Counted from the stretch's first letter, positions 7,704 to 17,808 are shown. The stretch is DNA of 64,000 nucleotides from Pseudoclavibacter caeni (GCF_008831125.1 NZ_WBKA01000008.1:1-64000), one strand, 5' to 3'. The notes: generated by a model from the sequence alone, not told the origin. Numbers and translations are program-made.

Positions 7704-9836
7704 ATGCCACAGCGATCACTGATCGACCAGCTGCCGGAGATCGTCCGCGACGGCCGGCGCGAGGCCCAGCGCATCCTCGAGGGGCTCGGCTCCTCCCGCC
7801 GTGTGGGCCTGCAGACGCGCGAGCTCGTGCTGCCGAACCCCAACAGCTCCGGCCTCGACCTGCGCGCCCTGAGCACGACGGACGCGATGGGCGGCATCAG
7901 TGCGACGGGCGGCGCGACGGGGCCCGGGGACACGACCGGCACGCCCCCCGAGACCGGCCGTCCCGATCTCAACCGCCTGATCTTCGGTGACAACCTGCTC
8001 GCGATCACGGCGCTGCTCGCCGGCGACGAGGAGCACGAGAGCCTGCGCGGCAAAGTGGACCTCATCTACATCGACCCGCCGTTCGACTCCAAGGCCGACT
8101 ACCGCTCGAAGATCACCCTGCCCGCAGCCGGGGGGTCGCACGAGAACGTGGACGTCAGCAAGCGCCCGACGGTCGCCGAGCAGTCCGCCTACTCCGACAC
8201 CTGGGCCAGCGGCACCGCGTCATATCTGCGGATGATCACCCCGCGCCTGATCCTCATGCGCGAGCTGCTCAAGGACACGGGGAGCATCTACGTGCATCTC
8301 GGAATCCAAGTCAATCATCCGGTGAAGCTCGTGCTGGACGAGATCTTCGGCAAACGCAATTTCGTCGAGGAGATCATCTGGGCCTATGGCTCGCCCTCAG
8401 GAGGCCGCGCCGCCGGGTCGAAGCTCGTCAAGATGCACGAATACATCGAGCACTACGCGTACTCATACAGGGAACGAGACGAGCACAAGATCTATCTCCC
8501 CTACTCGGAGAAATACATCGCCAACTGGTTCAAGTGGACGGATGAGGACGGCAGACCGTATCGACGCCGTTCCCGCGGCAATGGCCTGTGGGAGCGCCAG
8601 TATCTGGACGAGAGCCGTGGGGTCCCAGCCTCGACAGTCTGGACCGACATCAAGCAGGTCTACGCAGACCCACGCGCGTACAAGAGCGATCAGGCACGGC
8701 ACTCCGAGATCACCGGCTACGCCACGCAGAAGCCCGAACGCCTACTGCATCGCATCATCAAGCATTCCTGCCCCGCCGGCGGTCTCGTGGCCGACTTCTT
8801 CGTGGGGTCCGGCACGACCGCGGCGGTCGCCGAGAAGCTGGGCCGACGGTGGATCGCCGTCGATCAGGGCAAGCCGGCGGTGATGATCACGCGCAAGCGA
8901 CTGATCGACATCGCCGACGCGCCAACCCCGGACGGCCGCGCCAGGCCGTTCCTCTACCAGTCCGTGGGCGACTACCAGATCGAGCAGGCGCGCAACGTGC
9001 TCGGCCGACGCTTCCGCATCGGCGACCTCACCCGTGTCTGCTCGGCCTGTACGGCGAGCACGGGGCCGTGCCGCTGCCGCCCGAGGTGAACTACCGCGGC
9101 GCCCTGGGGCAGGTCGACGAACGCGAGCTCGTGTACGTCGACAGCCCGCGCAGCGTCACCGGCCGGAACGTCCTGCGCAAGGCGATGGCCCTGCGCGACA
9201 GCACTCTTGGCGGCTTCGAACGGGTCACGGTGCTCGGCTGGAACTTCGCCACCGACATCACCGACGCCATCCGCGAGCTCGACGACGGGCGCCTGCAGGT
9301 GCTCGCCATCCCCTCGAACCTGCTCGACGAGCTGCGCAAGAAGGGAGAGAGGGCCCTACGGGATCAGTCAGGTGCGCTTCTCCACGCTGCAGTACGTCGA
9401 CGCCCACCTCGCCCAGCACTCGCGCGGCGCCGACGCAGAGGGCCGCCCCACCGAGGATCTCGTCGTGCAGCTCGACAACTACGTGCTGATCGACCCCGAC
9501 GCGCTGCCCCTCGACAGCGCCGACGACCGCGAACGCGTGCGCGCCGTGCTGCACGCCGAACCCCTCGCCCTCATCGAGTACTGGGCGGTCGACCCCGACT
9601 ACGACGGGGTGACGTTCCGCTCCCGCTGGCAGGAGTACCGCGGCAACGGCGACGAGGACGACGACCCGCTGCGCACCGGCACCACCGCGGCGCTGACCGT
9701 CCCCGCGCTCACCGAGCCACGCGAGCGGGTCATCGCGGTGCGCGCCGTGGACGTCTTCGGCTACGAGTCCGAGCGCCTGCTGCACGTGCCGGCCGACCCC
9801 GCGACCACCACGAACGAGACGGAGGCGACCCGATGA
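7704..9836 (+). pseudogene. mod: type III restriction-modification methyltransferase (Mod), frameshifted
   Basis: The protein resembles type III Mod subunits: the catalytic DPPF motif at about residue 125 comes before the SAM-binding motif DFFVGSGTT near 365, the beta-class order. It should methylate adenine in the recognition site and guide Res. The start ATG at 7704 follows GAGAGGGGAG. The frame breaks twice. Near 9040 the coding sense moves to another frame (continuing LLGLYGEHGAVPLPPE and VLGWNF), and near 9350 it returns to the original frame (QVRFSTLQYVDAHL) and runs to a stop at 9836. Read literally, the first frame ends at 9089. The last four bases overlap the res start (ATGA), so the original frame is clear. 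These are either real inactivating indels or sequencing errors. Confidence 0.85.
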
Positions 9837-12826
9837 TCCGCGGCGAGACCCTGCCCACCGAGGACGTGCGCCTGCCGCTGGTCAGCGGCATCGCCGCCCA
9901 GACCGCCGAGGCCGCCCTGCACCTGCGCTACGGCGAGCCCGGCCTGTTCCACGACCGGGTTACCCCGGTCACCGCCGAGCTGCTCGACTGGTGGTTCCAC
10001 GAGGACGGCATCGCCGCCCGCGCCGCCGCCGGCGAGCCGAACTTCCACGACGGACAGCGGGACGCCATCCTCGCCGTGATCTACGGCCACGAGGTGCTCG
10101 GCGCGACCTCGCTGCCCGACCTGTACGACAAAGTGCTCGGCGAGGAGTGGGCGCGCCGCACCGACCTCGACGCCGTCGACCGCACCGAGATCGACGCCGA
10201 CAGCAGCCGGCACCCGAAGTACGCGATCAAACTGGCGACCGGCACCGGCAAGACGTGGGTGCTCAACGCCCTGCTCGTCTGGCAGTACCTCAACGCCCTC
10301 GCCGCGCCGGGCGACCGCCGGTTCACCCGCAACTTCCTCATCGTCGCCCCGGGCCTGATCGTCTACGACCGGCTGCTCGACTCCTTCCTCGGCAAGCCCG
10401 ACGCCGCCGGCCAGCGCGACTGGCACACCAGCGACCTGTACGCGAACCGCACGCTGTTCATCCCCGAACGGCACCGCGAGCGCGTGCTGCAGTTCGTGCG
10501 CGGCGCAGCCATCGACAAGACGCAGATCGGCCGACGCACCACCCCGGGCGGCGTCATCGCGATCACCAACTGGCACCTGCTCGCCGGGCGAGACAAGGAC
10601 GTCCCCGACTTCCTGCCCGACGAGGACGAGCCCGAGGTCGCCGCCCCGGGCGCCGCCCCGGACGTGAAGGCCGTGGCCCAGAGCTTCCTGCCCGTGGTGC
10701 CCGGCACCGCCGCCGGCAACAGCCTCGAGCGGCTCGACCGGCAGGCGGGACGCGGCCTCGAGTTCGAGTGGCTGCGCGACCTGCCCGACCTGCTCGTCTT
10801 CAACGACGAGGCCCACCACGTGCACAAGGTACGCCGCGGCGGGATCGTGGAGCCACTCGAGTGGCAGCGCGCCCTCGACGAGATCGGCGCCCCCAAGGGC
10901 GACCGGTTCACCCAGGTCGACTTCACCGCCACCCCGTACGCCGAGTCCGGCACGAGACAGAAGACCCGCCGGTACTTCCCCCACATCGTGGTGAACTTCG
11001 ACCTGCGCCTGGCGATCCAACAGGGCCTGGTCAAGAGCATCGCGATCGACAAGCGCAACGAGATCGGCGCCCTGCCCACCGAGGCGCTCGACTTCCGCGC
11101 CGACCGCGACGACGAGGGCCGCCTCGTCGTCAGCAACGGCCAGACGACCATGCTCGCCGCCGGGCTGACGAAGCTGCAACAGCTCGAGACCGACTTCGCA
11201 CGCGTCGACCCGACGAAACATCCCAAGCTGCTCGTGCTCGCCGAGAACACCGAGGCGGCGAAGGCCATCGAGCGACACCTGAGCAAGCAGGGCGTGCCCG
11301 AGGAGGAGATGCTGCGCATCGACTCCGACCGCAAGGGCGAGCTCAAGGACGCCGACTGGCAGCGCGTCAAGCAGCGACTGACCACGCTCGACACAGACCC
11401 GACCGTGCGCATCGTCATCAGCGTGCTCATGCTGCGCGAGGGCTTCGACGTCAACAGCATCTGCGTGATCGTGCCGCTGCGGGCCTCCGAGAGCGGCATC
11501 CTGCTCGAGCAGGTGATCGGCCGCGGCCTGCGACTGATGTGGCGCGGAGACCCGGACATCGACGCCGCCAAGGCCGAGAACCGCCGCCTCATCGCCGAGG
11601 GCCGCGAGCCCACCACCCGCTACGACCTGCTCTCCATCGTCGAGCACCCCGCCTATGAGGAGTTCTACCGGCGCGAGCTCGGCGACGGCCTGTTCACCAA
11701 CGACCCCGACGAGACCGGCACCGGCGCCACCGGCGACATCGAGCGGGTCGACCTGCGCGACGACTTCGAGCGGTTCGACATCGCCGTGCCGATCATCATC
11801 CGCGACGCCGAGGAGGAGCTCGCCGAGCCCACCATCGACATCGACGCGCTGCCGGTCTCCACCCTGCCGTACGAGCAGCTGCGCCGCAGCCTCGGCCACG
11901 GCGAGCGGTTCGCCTCGGAGGACGTCATGGTCGGCACCCGCTACGGCGAGTACGTCGTCGACGCCGGCTCGTTCACCGCCACGAGCTACAGCGAGTACCT
12001 CGCCCGCATCGCCGCGCACATCGACGACCTCGCCGGCCGCGCCCGCACCGCCTCCGGCGAGCGGTCCCGGCGTGCCAGCGCGTTCCCCGTGCTGCAGGTC
12101 TCCCGGCCCACCCTCGTCGCCTGGCTCGACCGGTACGTGCGCACCCGACTGTTCGCCCGGCCGTTCGACCCGCTCACCGACGAGAACTGGCGGATGCTGA
12201 TGCTGCCCGGCATGGTCGAGCAGATCGCCGGCGTGTTCATCCCCGCCCTCGTCGCCCAGCTCGACCGGGTGGACGCGAGCGAGGCCGTGGTGCAGCGACG
12301 GATGATCTCGGAGGCGGGGCCGTTCACCGCGTCCGCACGCCGGCTGGTGCCGGTGCGCAAGTGCGTCTACGAGCGGCTGCGCGCGCTGGAGGCCGGCCAC
12401 GGCGGAGGCCTCGAGCGGCGGTTCATCGAGTGGGCCGACCAGGACACGGCGGTCGAGGCGTTCTGCCGCATCGACGAGCGCCGCCACGACTGGCTGCAGC
12501 GACCGTATCTGAAGGACAACGGCCATCCGGCCCGGTACTCCCCCGACTTCATCGTGCGCACCGCCGGTGACGTGTACGTGGTGGAGACGAAGGCGCAGAC
12601 CGGGCTGAGCGACGCGAACGTGCAGCGCAAGCGGCGGGCCGCCCTCACCTGGGTGGAGCGGATCAACACCCTGCCCGAGACCGACCGCGACGGGCTGGAG
12701 TGGCACTACGCCCTGGTCGGCGAGCAGCTGTTCGGCCGGTATCGGGACGCGAACGCGAGCATCCTCATGCTGCTCGACCAGGCGAGTCTGCGCTCGGCGG
12801 CCGCGGAGGACGCGCAGCTGTTCTAG
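9833..12826 (+). CDS. res: type III restriction enzyme Res subunit
   Basis: The 997-residue protein is a superfamily 2 helicase-nuclease. Motifs in order: Walker A ATGTGKT near residue 137, the NDEAHH box near 324, FTATP near 365, REGFDVN near 535, and QVIGRGLR near 560. A PD-(D/E)xK-type nuclease site follows at the C-terminus (PDF near 903, ETK near 918). It would translocate along DNA with Mod and cut between head-to-head sites. The ATG overlaps the mod stop in an ATGA, so translation is expected to be coupled to the end of mod. The frame is intact, so the cell might make Res without full Mod. Res needs Mod for specificity, which would limit self-damage. Confidence 0.92.
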   Translation: MIRGETLPTEDVRLPLVSGIAAQTAEAALHLRYGEPGLFHDRVTPVTAELLDWWFHEDGIAARAAAGEPNFHDGQRDAILAVIYGHEVLGATSLPDLYDKVLGEEWARRTDLDAVDRTEIDADSSRHPKYAIKLATGTGKTWVLNALLVWQYLNALAAPGDRRFTRNFLIVAPGLIVYDRLLDSFLGKPDAAGQRDWHTSDLYANRTLFIPERHRERVLQFVRGAAIDKTQIGRRTTPGGVIAITNWHLLAGRDKDVPDFLPDEDEPEVAAPGAAPDVKAVAQSFLPVVPGTAAGNSLERLDRQAGRGLEFEWLRDLPDLLVFNDEAHHVHKVRRGGIVEPLEWQRALDEIGAPKGDRFTQVDFTATPYAESGTRQKTRRYFPHIVVNFDLRLAIQQGLVKSIAIDKRNEIGALPTEALDFRADRDDEGRLVVSNGQTTMLAAGLTKLQQLETDFARVDPTKHPKLLVLAENTEAAKAIERHLSKQGVPEEEMLRIDSDRKGELKDADWQRVKQRLTTLDTDPTVRIVISVLMLREGFDVNSICVIVPLRASESGILLEQVIGRGLRLMWRGDPDIDAAKAENRRLIAEGREPTTRYDLLSIVEHPAYEEFYRRELGDGLFTNDPDETGTGATGDIERVDLRDDFERFDIAVPIIIRDAEEELAEPTIDIDALPVSTLPYEQLRRSLGHGERFASEDVMVGTRYGEYVVDAGSFTATSYSEYLARIAAHIDDLAGRARTASGERSRRASAFPVLQVSRPTLVAWLDRYVRTRLFARPFDPLTDENWRMLMLPGMVEQIAGVFIPALVAQLDRVDASEAVVQRRMISEAGPFTASARRLVPVRKCVYERLRALEAGHGGGLERRFIEWADQDTAVEAFCRIDERRHDWLQRPYLKDNGHPARYSPDFIVRTAGDVYVVETKAQTGLSDANVQRKRRAALTWVERINTLPETDRDGLEWHYALVGEQLFGRYRDANASILMLLDQASLRSAAAEDAQLF

Positions 12827-13168
12827 AGTGCGGGGTCTGAGGTGCGAGGTACGGGGTGCGTGGGTTCGGCCACCGGGTTCCGGCCCGCACAGCGACCCCA
12901 CAGCCGAGATGCATGCTCGATCACTCGTTGTCACGACAAACGTTGTACGATTGACCACGGATCGCCGGTGGAGCCGGGAGCATGAGCACCCCCCTCCTCA
13001 TCCCGTCGTGAGACGGGCGTCGTCCGACGCTCACGGCTCCACCGGTCCTCCGATCCGCCCGCGCCCGACGCGGCGACCGCACGACGGCCCGCCACCCGGC
13101 CCGCCGGGCGGAAGCACCATCCGAGGCGACCGACCCCGGATGTCACCACGACTGTGTCAGGAGCCAGC
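12827..13168. other. 342-bp intergenic region
   Basis: No gene is seen. The left part is G-rich and repetitive (GGTGCGAGGTACGGGGTGCG). The centre holds overlapping operator-like palindromes at 12928-12946. The right end carries the ribosome binding site of the flavin reductase. Confidence 0.6.
12928..12946. promoter_or_regulatory. overlapping TTGT/ACAA operator candidates
   Basis: TTGTC-AC-GACAA (12928-12939) and ACAA-ACG-TTGT (12936-12946) overlap by four bases. Such compact inverted repeats are typical of MarR or HxlR regulators, which often control redox flavoproteins like the downstream gene. The spacing of a -10 box to this site is not convincing. Confidence 0.35.
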
Positions 13169-13720
13169 ATGACCCTCAAGATCGGCATCATCATCGGCAG
13201 CATCGCCACCGAGTCCATCAACCGGAAGCTCGCCGGGGCGATCCAGCAGCTCGACGTCGACGACGTGGAGTTCTTCGAGATCCCGATCAAGGACCTGCCG
13301 CTGTACAGCTGGGACCACGACGCCGACTACCCCGCCGAGGGCAAGGCGCTCAAGGCCGCGATCGAGGGCGCCGACGGCATCCTCATCGTCACCCCGGAGT
13401 ACAACCGCTCGATCCCCGGCGCACTCAAGAACGCCATCGACTGGGCGAGCCGCCCGTGGGGCACCAACTCGTTCAACGAGAAGGTCGTCGCCGTCATCGG
13501 CACCTCACCCGGCGCGATCGGCACCGCCGCCGGCCAGCAGCACCTGAAGAGCATCCTCGCGTTCCTCAACACGATCCAGCTCGGCCAGCCCGAGGGCTAC
13601 ATCCAGTTCACCCCGGATCTGCTCGACGAACACGGCGCGTTCGCGAACGAGGGCACCGCCAAGTTCGTCACCTCGATCCTCCAGGCGCTCGCGGCGCTGA
13701 TCTACAAGGTGCAGGACTGA
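13169..13720 (+). CDS. NAD(P)H-dependent FMN reductase / quinone reductase
   Basis: The 183-residue flavodoxin-like protein has the FMN-binding pattern of the NADPH-dependent FMN reductase family. GSIATESIN near the N-terminus binds the phosphate, and TPEYNRSIPGALKNAIDW near residue 75 is the signature shared with ChrR, YieF and AzoR-like enzymes. It should transfer electrons from NAD(P)H to quinones, azo dyes or chromate in the cytoplasm. The start is the ATG at 13169, five bases after AGGAG. It is monocistronic, with its own operator-like region upstream and a strong hairpin downstream. Confidence 0.85.
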   Translation: MTLKIGIIIGSIATESINRKLAGAIQQLDVDDVEFFEIPIKDLPLYSWDHDADYPAEGKALKAAIEGADGILIVTPEYNRSIPGALKNAIDWASRPWGTNSFNEKVVAVIGTSPGAIGTAAGQQHLKSILAFLNTIQLGQPEGYIQFTPDLLDEHGAFANEGTAKFVTSILQALAALIYKVQD

Positions 13721-13745
13721 TCCCGAGTCCAGCACCCACAGACGA

Positions 13746-13787
13746 GAAGGGCCGGATCACCGACATCATGTCGGGATCCGGCCCTTC
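13746..13787. terminator. bidirectional terminator between convergent genes
   Basis: GAAGGGCCGGATC (13746-13758) pairs perfectly with GATCCGGCCCTTC (13775-13787), and a second perfect stem CCGACAT/ATGTCGG sits inside. The whole element is a nearly uninterrupted 20-bp hairpin between the flavin reductase and prs stops, so it can serve both strands. Confidence 0.85.
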
Positions 13788-13807
13788 CGCGTGTCAGGCC
13801 GTCTGGA

Positions 13808-14785
13808 TCAGGCCGCGCCGTCGAACATCGAGGTGACCGAGCCGTCCGCGAAGACCTCGTGGATCGCCTTCGAGATGAGCGGGGCGATCGAGAGCACGGT
13901 GAGGGTCGGGAACCGCTTCTCCTCGGGGATCGGCAGCGTGTTCGTCACCACGACGCGGTCGATCTCGGGGCTCGACAGCCGCTCGACCGCGGGATCCGAG
14001 AACACCGCGTGCGTGGCACCCACGACGACCTTCGCCGCCCCATGCGCCTTGAGCGCGCGCGCCGCGGCGAGGATCGTGCCGCCGGTGTCGATCAGGTCGT
14101 CGACGACGAGGCAGGTGCGCCCCTCGACGTTGCCGACGATCTCGTGCGCAGTCGCCTGGTTCGGCACGAGCGGGTCGCGCCGCTTGTGGATGATCGCCAG
14201 CGGCGCCCCGAGCTTGTCGCTCCAGGTGTCGGCGACCTTCACCCGGCCCATGTCGGGCGAGACGATCGTGAGCTTGTCATGGTCGAGCGTCTTGGCGAAG
14301 TGGTCGAGCAGGATCGGCTGCGCGAACAGGTGATCGACCGGCCCGTCGAAGAAGCCCTGGATCTGCGGGGAGTGCAGGTCGACCGACATGAGCCGGTCGG
14401 CGCCGGCGGCCTTGAACAGGTCGGCGACCAGGCGGGCGGAGATGGGCTCGCGTCCACGGTGCTTCTTGTCCTGCCGCGCATACGGGTAGCAGGGTGCCAC
14501 GACCGTGATGCGCTTCGCCGACGCGCGCTTGAGCGCGTCGACCATGATGAGCGACTCCATCAGCCACTTGTTGATCGGCGTGGTGTGCGACTGGATGACG
14601 AAGGCGTCCGACCCACGGATGCTCTCGTCGTATCGCACGTAGATCTCGCCGTTGGCGAAGTCCAGCGCCTTCGTCGGCACGAGCTCCGTGCCCAGATCGT
14701 CCGCGATCTCCCGCGCCAGCGCCGGATGCGCCCGCCCACTGACCAGGACCAGTCTCTTGTGGTTGTCCGCGTTGATACCAGACAC
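13808..14785 (-). CDS. prs: ribose-phosphate pyrophosphokinase (PRPP synthase)
   Basis: The 325-residue enzyme makes PRPP from ribose 5-phosphate and ATP, feeding purine, pyrimidine, histidine and NAD synthesis. Class I features are clear: RQDKKHRGREPISARLVADL around residues 95-115, the metal/regulatory segment SVDLHSPQIQGFF, and the PRPP loop VVDDLIDTGGTI near 222-233. I use the GTG at 14785, 11 bases after AGAAGG, since the first conserved residues begin a few codons later. It lies 40 bases downstream of glmU on the same strand, the glmU-prs pair standard in Gram-positives. Confidence 0.96.
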   Translation of the reverse strand: MSGINADNHKRLVLVSGRAHPALAREIADDLGTELVPTKALDFANGEIYVRYDESIRGSDAFVIQSHTTPINKWLMESLIMVDALKRASAKRITVVAPCYPYARQDKKHRGREPISARLVADLFKAAGADRLMSVDLHSPQIQGFFDGPVDHLFAQPILLDHFAKTLDHDKLTIVSPDMGRVKVADTWSDKLGAPLAIIHKRRDPLVPNQATAHEIVGNVEGRTCLVVDDLIDTGGTILAAARALKAHGAAKVVVGATHAVFSDPAVERLSSPEIDRVVVTNTLPIPEEKRFPTLTVLSIAPLISKAIHEVFADGSVTSMFDGAA

Positions 14786-14825
14786 GTGTGTGCTGCCCTT
14801 CTGCCGTCTACTTGTGCTCGATCGT

Positions 14826-16277
14826 CTAGTCGTCGTTCTCGTCCGCGCCGCTGTGCTGCAACGCGACCTCGGCCGCATCGGCCGAGGCGGTGCCCGCCCG
14901 GTGCTCGGCCACCCAGCCCTCGCGGTTGACCTGCGGGGCCTGGGTGATCGCGAGCGCCCCGGCCGGGACGTCCTTGCGGATGATGGTGCCGGCTCCGGAG
15001 TAGACCCCCGCGCCGATGTGCACCGGGGCGACGAACACGTTGTGCGCGCCCGTGCGCACCTGCGGCCCCACCGTGGAGCGGTGCTTGTGCACCCCGTCAT
15101 AGTTGGCGAAGATCGTGCCGGCGCCGATGTTCGACCCCTCGCCGATCTCCGCGTCACCCGCGTAGCTGAGATGCGGCACTTTCGCGCCGCGGCCGATCGT
15201 CACGTTCTTCGTCTCGACGAACGTGCCGATCTTGCCCTCCGCGCCGAGCACCGTGCCCGGGCGCAGGTAGGAGAACGGGCCGACATGCGCGTTCTCGCCG
15301 ATGCGGGCCGAGATCGCGTGCACTCGGGTCACGTCGGCGCCGAAGCCGACCTCCGTGTCGATGAGCGTCGTGTCGGGGCCGACCGTCGCCTCATCCTGCA
15401 CCACCGTCGTGCCGCGCAGCTGCGTGCCGGGCAGCAGGGTCACATCCTGACCGAGCTCGACGGTCACATCGATCCACGTGCTCGTCGCGTCCTGGATCGT
15501 CACCCCGGCCAGCCGCCAGCGGCGGACGATGCGGTCGTTGAGCTCGCGAGCCACCTCCGCCAGCTGCTGGCGGTCGTTGACGCCGCGGACGAGCACCGGA
15601 TCGTCGATCTGGTGGGCGATCACCTTGCGGCCCTCGGCGACGAGCACCCCGATCGCGTCGGTGAGGTACTTCTCGTTCTGCGCGTTGTCGGTGCCCACCT
15701 GCTCGAGGGCACGGCGCAGGTCGTTGGCCTGGAAGAGATAGGTGCCCGAGTTGATCTCATGGATCGCGCGCTGGGCGTCGGTCGCATCGCCGTCCTCCAC
15801 GATCGCCTGCACGTCGCCGACCCCGTCGCGCACGACGCGGCCGTAGCCGGACGGGTCGGGCAGGCTCGCGGTGAGCACGCTCGCCGCCGCCTCGGCGTCG
15901 CGGTGGGCGGCGAGGAACGCGCCGAGCGGGCCCGCGCCGAGCAAGGGCACGTCGCCGCTGGTGATGAGCACGTCGCCGACGAAGCCGTCGTCGAGCAGGG
16001 CGAGCCCCGCATCCGCCGCGGCGCCGGTGCCGGGCACCTCGCCCTGCGCAGCGATCTCGACCCGGGGCAGCAGCTCCCGCGCCGCCTCCTCGACACGCTC
16101 GCGCTGATGACGGGCGACGAGGATGACGTGCTCGGGCTCGAGGGCCTCGGCCGCCGCGAGCACGTGACCGATCATGGGCCGGCCGGCCAGCTCGTGCAGC
16201 ACCTTCGGGGTCGCCGATTTCATCCGCGTGCCCTGGCCAGCGGCCAGCACGATCACTGCGAGATTGTTGTCGACCAT
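14826..16277 (-). CDS. glmU: bifunctional N-acetylglucosamine-1-P uridyltransferase / glucosamine-1-P acetyltransferase
   Basis: The 483-residue protein performs the last two steps to UDP-N-acetylglucosamine, the peptidoglycan precursor. The N-terminal nucleotidyltransferase half shows LAAGQGTRMKS at residues 11-21. The C-terminal half is a left-handed beta-helix built of hexapeptide repeats, with the acetyltransferase region VPHLSYAGDAEIGEGSNIGA and FANYDG. Length and order match typical GlmU. It is the first gene of a glmU-prs unit, directly downstream of tRNA-Gln on the same strand. Confidence 0.97.
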   Translation of the reverse strand: MVDNNLAVIVLAAGQGTRMKSATPKVLHELAGRPMIGHVLAAAEALEPEHVILVARHQRERVEEAARELLPRVEIAAQGEVPGTGAAADAGLALLDDGFVGDVLITSGDVPLLGAGPLGAFLAAHRDAEAAASVLTASLPDPSGYGRVVRDGVGDVQAIVEDGDATDAQRAIHEINSGTYLFQANDLRRALEQVGTDNAQNEKYLTDAIGVLVAEGRKVIAHQIDDPVLVRGVNDRQQLAEVARELNDRIVRRWRLAGVTIQDATSTWIDVTVELGQDVTLLPGTQLRGTTVVQDEATVGPDTTLIDTEVGFGADVTRVHAISARIGENAHVGPFSYLRPGTVLGAEGKIGTFVETKNVTIGRGAKVPHLSYAGDAEIGEGSNIGAGTIFANYDGVHKHRSTVGPQVRTGAHNVFVAPVHIGAGVYSGAGTIIRKDVPAGALAITQAPQVNREGWVAEHRAGTASADAAEVALQHSGADENDD

Positions 16278-16306
16278 CGTTCGCGCGCTCCCATCCTCCG
16301 TGTGCG

Positions 16307-16378
16307 CTCCGCCCCCAGGATTCGAACCTGGTCTTCACAGCTCCAAAGGCTGTCGTGCTGCCGTTACACCAGGGCGGA
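16307..16378 (-). tRNA. tRNA-Gln (anticodon TTG)
   Basis: A complete cloverleaf reads on the minus strand: acceptor TCCGCCC/GGGCGGA, D-arm TGGTGTAACGGCAGCA, anticodon stem ACAGC/GCTGT with loop CTTTGGA (anticodon TTG), and a T-arm with GGTTCGAATCC. The 3' CCA is not encoded. A tRNA-Gln just upstream of glmU is the usual arrangement in many actinobacteria. Confidence 0.97.
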
Positions 16379-16599
16379 CCGGCAGCTGGCTGCCGCAGAA
16401 CACTCTACCCCCGGCCTCGGTGGCCCCTCCAACCGGCGGCGCGGCGGGAGGGGCGCCCGGATCGCGTGCTCGAGGGCGCCGGCACGGCCGCGCGCGACCC
16501 GCATCCTCGATCCGGCTCGGCTCCGAGCCCCCCGCAGTGCGGCACGACGTCGCGCGGCCCGGATCGACCACGAGGCGGCTCGATGTCACCGGTTCCTCC

Positions 16600-16605
16600 T
16601 ACGAT
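16600..16605 (+). promoter_or_regulatory. leaderless -10 box of marP
   Basis: TACGAT followed by six bases (GGGCCC) and the ATG at 16612, with no ribosome binding site between. Confidence 0.5.
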
Positions 16606-16611
16606 GGGCCC

Positions 16612-17808
16612 ATGGACGCCTCCACCGGATTCTCCACGGCCGCGCCGGCGCTCGCCCTCGATGTGATGCTCATCGCCCTGATCGCGAGTCAGACGGTCAG
16701 CGGCGCGCGCCGCGGGCTCGCCCGCATCCTGCTGCGCCTGCTCGGCCTCGTCGCCGGCGGGCTCGGCGCCTGGCTCGTGGTGCCGCTCACGCTCGGCTGG
16801 TCTGACGTGGCGAGCACCCGGATCGCGCTCGCGGTCATCGTCGCGATCTCGCTGGTGGCGATCGGCGGCATCGTGGGCGGCGGGGTCGGCCGTTCCCTCG
16901 GCGCCGCGCTGGCGAGCGTGCGGCTCGGGGCGCTCAACCGCATCCTCGGCGCCGCCGGCGGGTTCCTCACCACCACGCTCGTGATCGGGGTCGTCGCCTC
17001 CACGCTCACCGGGCTCGGCGCCCCGTGGCTCACCCCCGTGCTGAGCAGCTCGGCCACCGTGCGCACGATCGAGTCGCTGATGCCGGCCGGCCTGCGCACC
17101 GGGGCGACCGAGTTCGGCCAGAGCGCGGCGAAGGACCTGCCCGGCATCGTGGAGGCCCTGGGCGGGCTGACCGAGTCGCCGACGCTGCCCGAGGTCGACC
17201 TCGACAGCGAAGCGCTCACCCAGGCCGCGCGCTCGGTGGTGCGGATCAGCGGCACCGCCTACGCGTGCGGCCAGGAGCAGACCGGCTCCGGGTTCGTCGT
17301 CGCCGACGACCGCGTCGTCACGAACGCCCATGTCGTCGCTGGGGTGACCGACCCCGTCGTCGAGGCCCCCGGCGAGCGGGCGAAGACCGGCCGGGTCACC
17401 TACTACGACGCGAGCGCGGACCTCGCCGTCATCGACGTCGACGGGCTGGACACCCAGGCGCTCGAGCTCGCCTCCGGGGTGACCGTCGGCGAGCGGGGTG
17501 CGGTGCAGGGCTACCCGGGCGGCGGCCCCTTCGTCTCCGGCGCGGCACAGGTGGTCAAGGACGGCGTCGTCGACTTCAGCGACAGCGGACGCCGCGAGGT
17601 GCTCACCCTCGCCGCCAAGGTGCGCCCCGGCAACTCGGGCGGCCCGTTCCTCGACACGGACGGCCGGGTCGCCGGCGTCGTGTTCGCCAAGGAGCGCTCC
17701 GTCGACGACGTCGGCTACGCGCTCACGCTCTCCACCCTCCAGCCCGTGGCCACCGCCGCGCCGGGCCTCACCGCCCGAGTGTCCACCGGGCAGTGCACGG
17801 TGGGGTGA
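16612..17808 (+). CDS. marP: MarP-type membrane-anchored serine protease (CvpA-trypsin)
   Basis: The 398-residue protein has four N-terminal membrane helices of the CvpA type (residues 10-150) and an extracytoplasmic trypsin-like domain. The catalytic triad can be read: His240 in TNAHVV, Asp270 in ADLAVID, and Ser342 in PGNSGGPF. Cys219 and Cys395 sit where the redox-sensitive disulfide of Mycobacterium tuberculosis MarP (Rv3671c, 397 residues) lies. MarP protects against acid and oxidative stress and cleaves a peptidoglycan hydrolase in mycobacteria; the same role is inferred. The start is supported by a TACGAT box six bases upstream. Confidence 0.9.
   Translation: MDASTGFSTAAPALALDVMLIALIASQTVSGARRGLARILLRLLGLVAGGLGAWLVVPLTLGWSDVASTRIALAVIVAISLVAIGGIVGGGVGRSLGAALASVRLGALNRILGAAGGFLTTTLVIGVVASTLTGLGAPWLTPVLSSSATVRTIESLMPAGLRTGATEFGQSAAKDLPGIVEALGGLTESPTLPEVDLDSEALTQAARSVVRISGTAYACGQEQTGSGFVVADDRVVTNAHVVAGVTDPVVEAPGERAKTGRVTYYDASADLAVIDVDGLDTQALELASGVTVGERGAVQGYPGGGPFVSGAAQVVKDGVVDFSDSGRREVLTLAAKVRPGNSGGPFLDTDGRVAGVVFAKERSVDDVGYALTLSTLQPVATAAPGLTARVSTGQCTVG

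Noticed and set aside
8588-9832. N-terminal extension of res upstream of 9833
   Set aside because: The frame is open by chance through part of mod; the ATGA overlap and the beginning of conserved Res sequence fix the start at 9833. The section 9045-9350 of this frame belongs to the frameshifted mod.
9761-12958. 1065-codon minus-strand open frame opposite res
   Set aside because: The plus strand encodes a clear Res with all helicase motifs; the antisense product is low-complexity Val/Gly/Glu/Arg sequence with no family signal.
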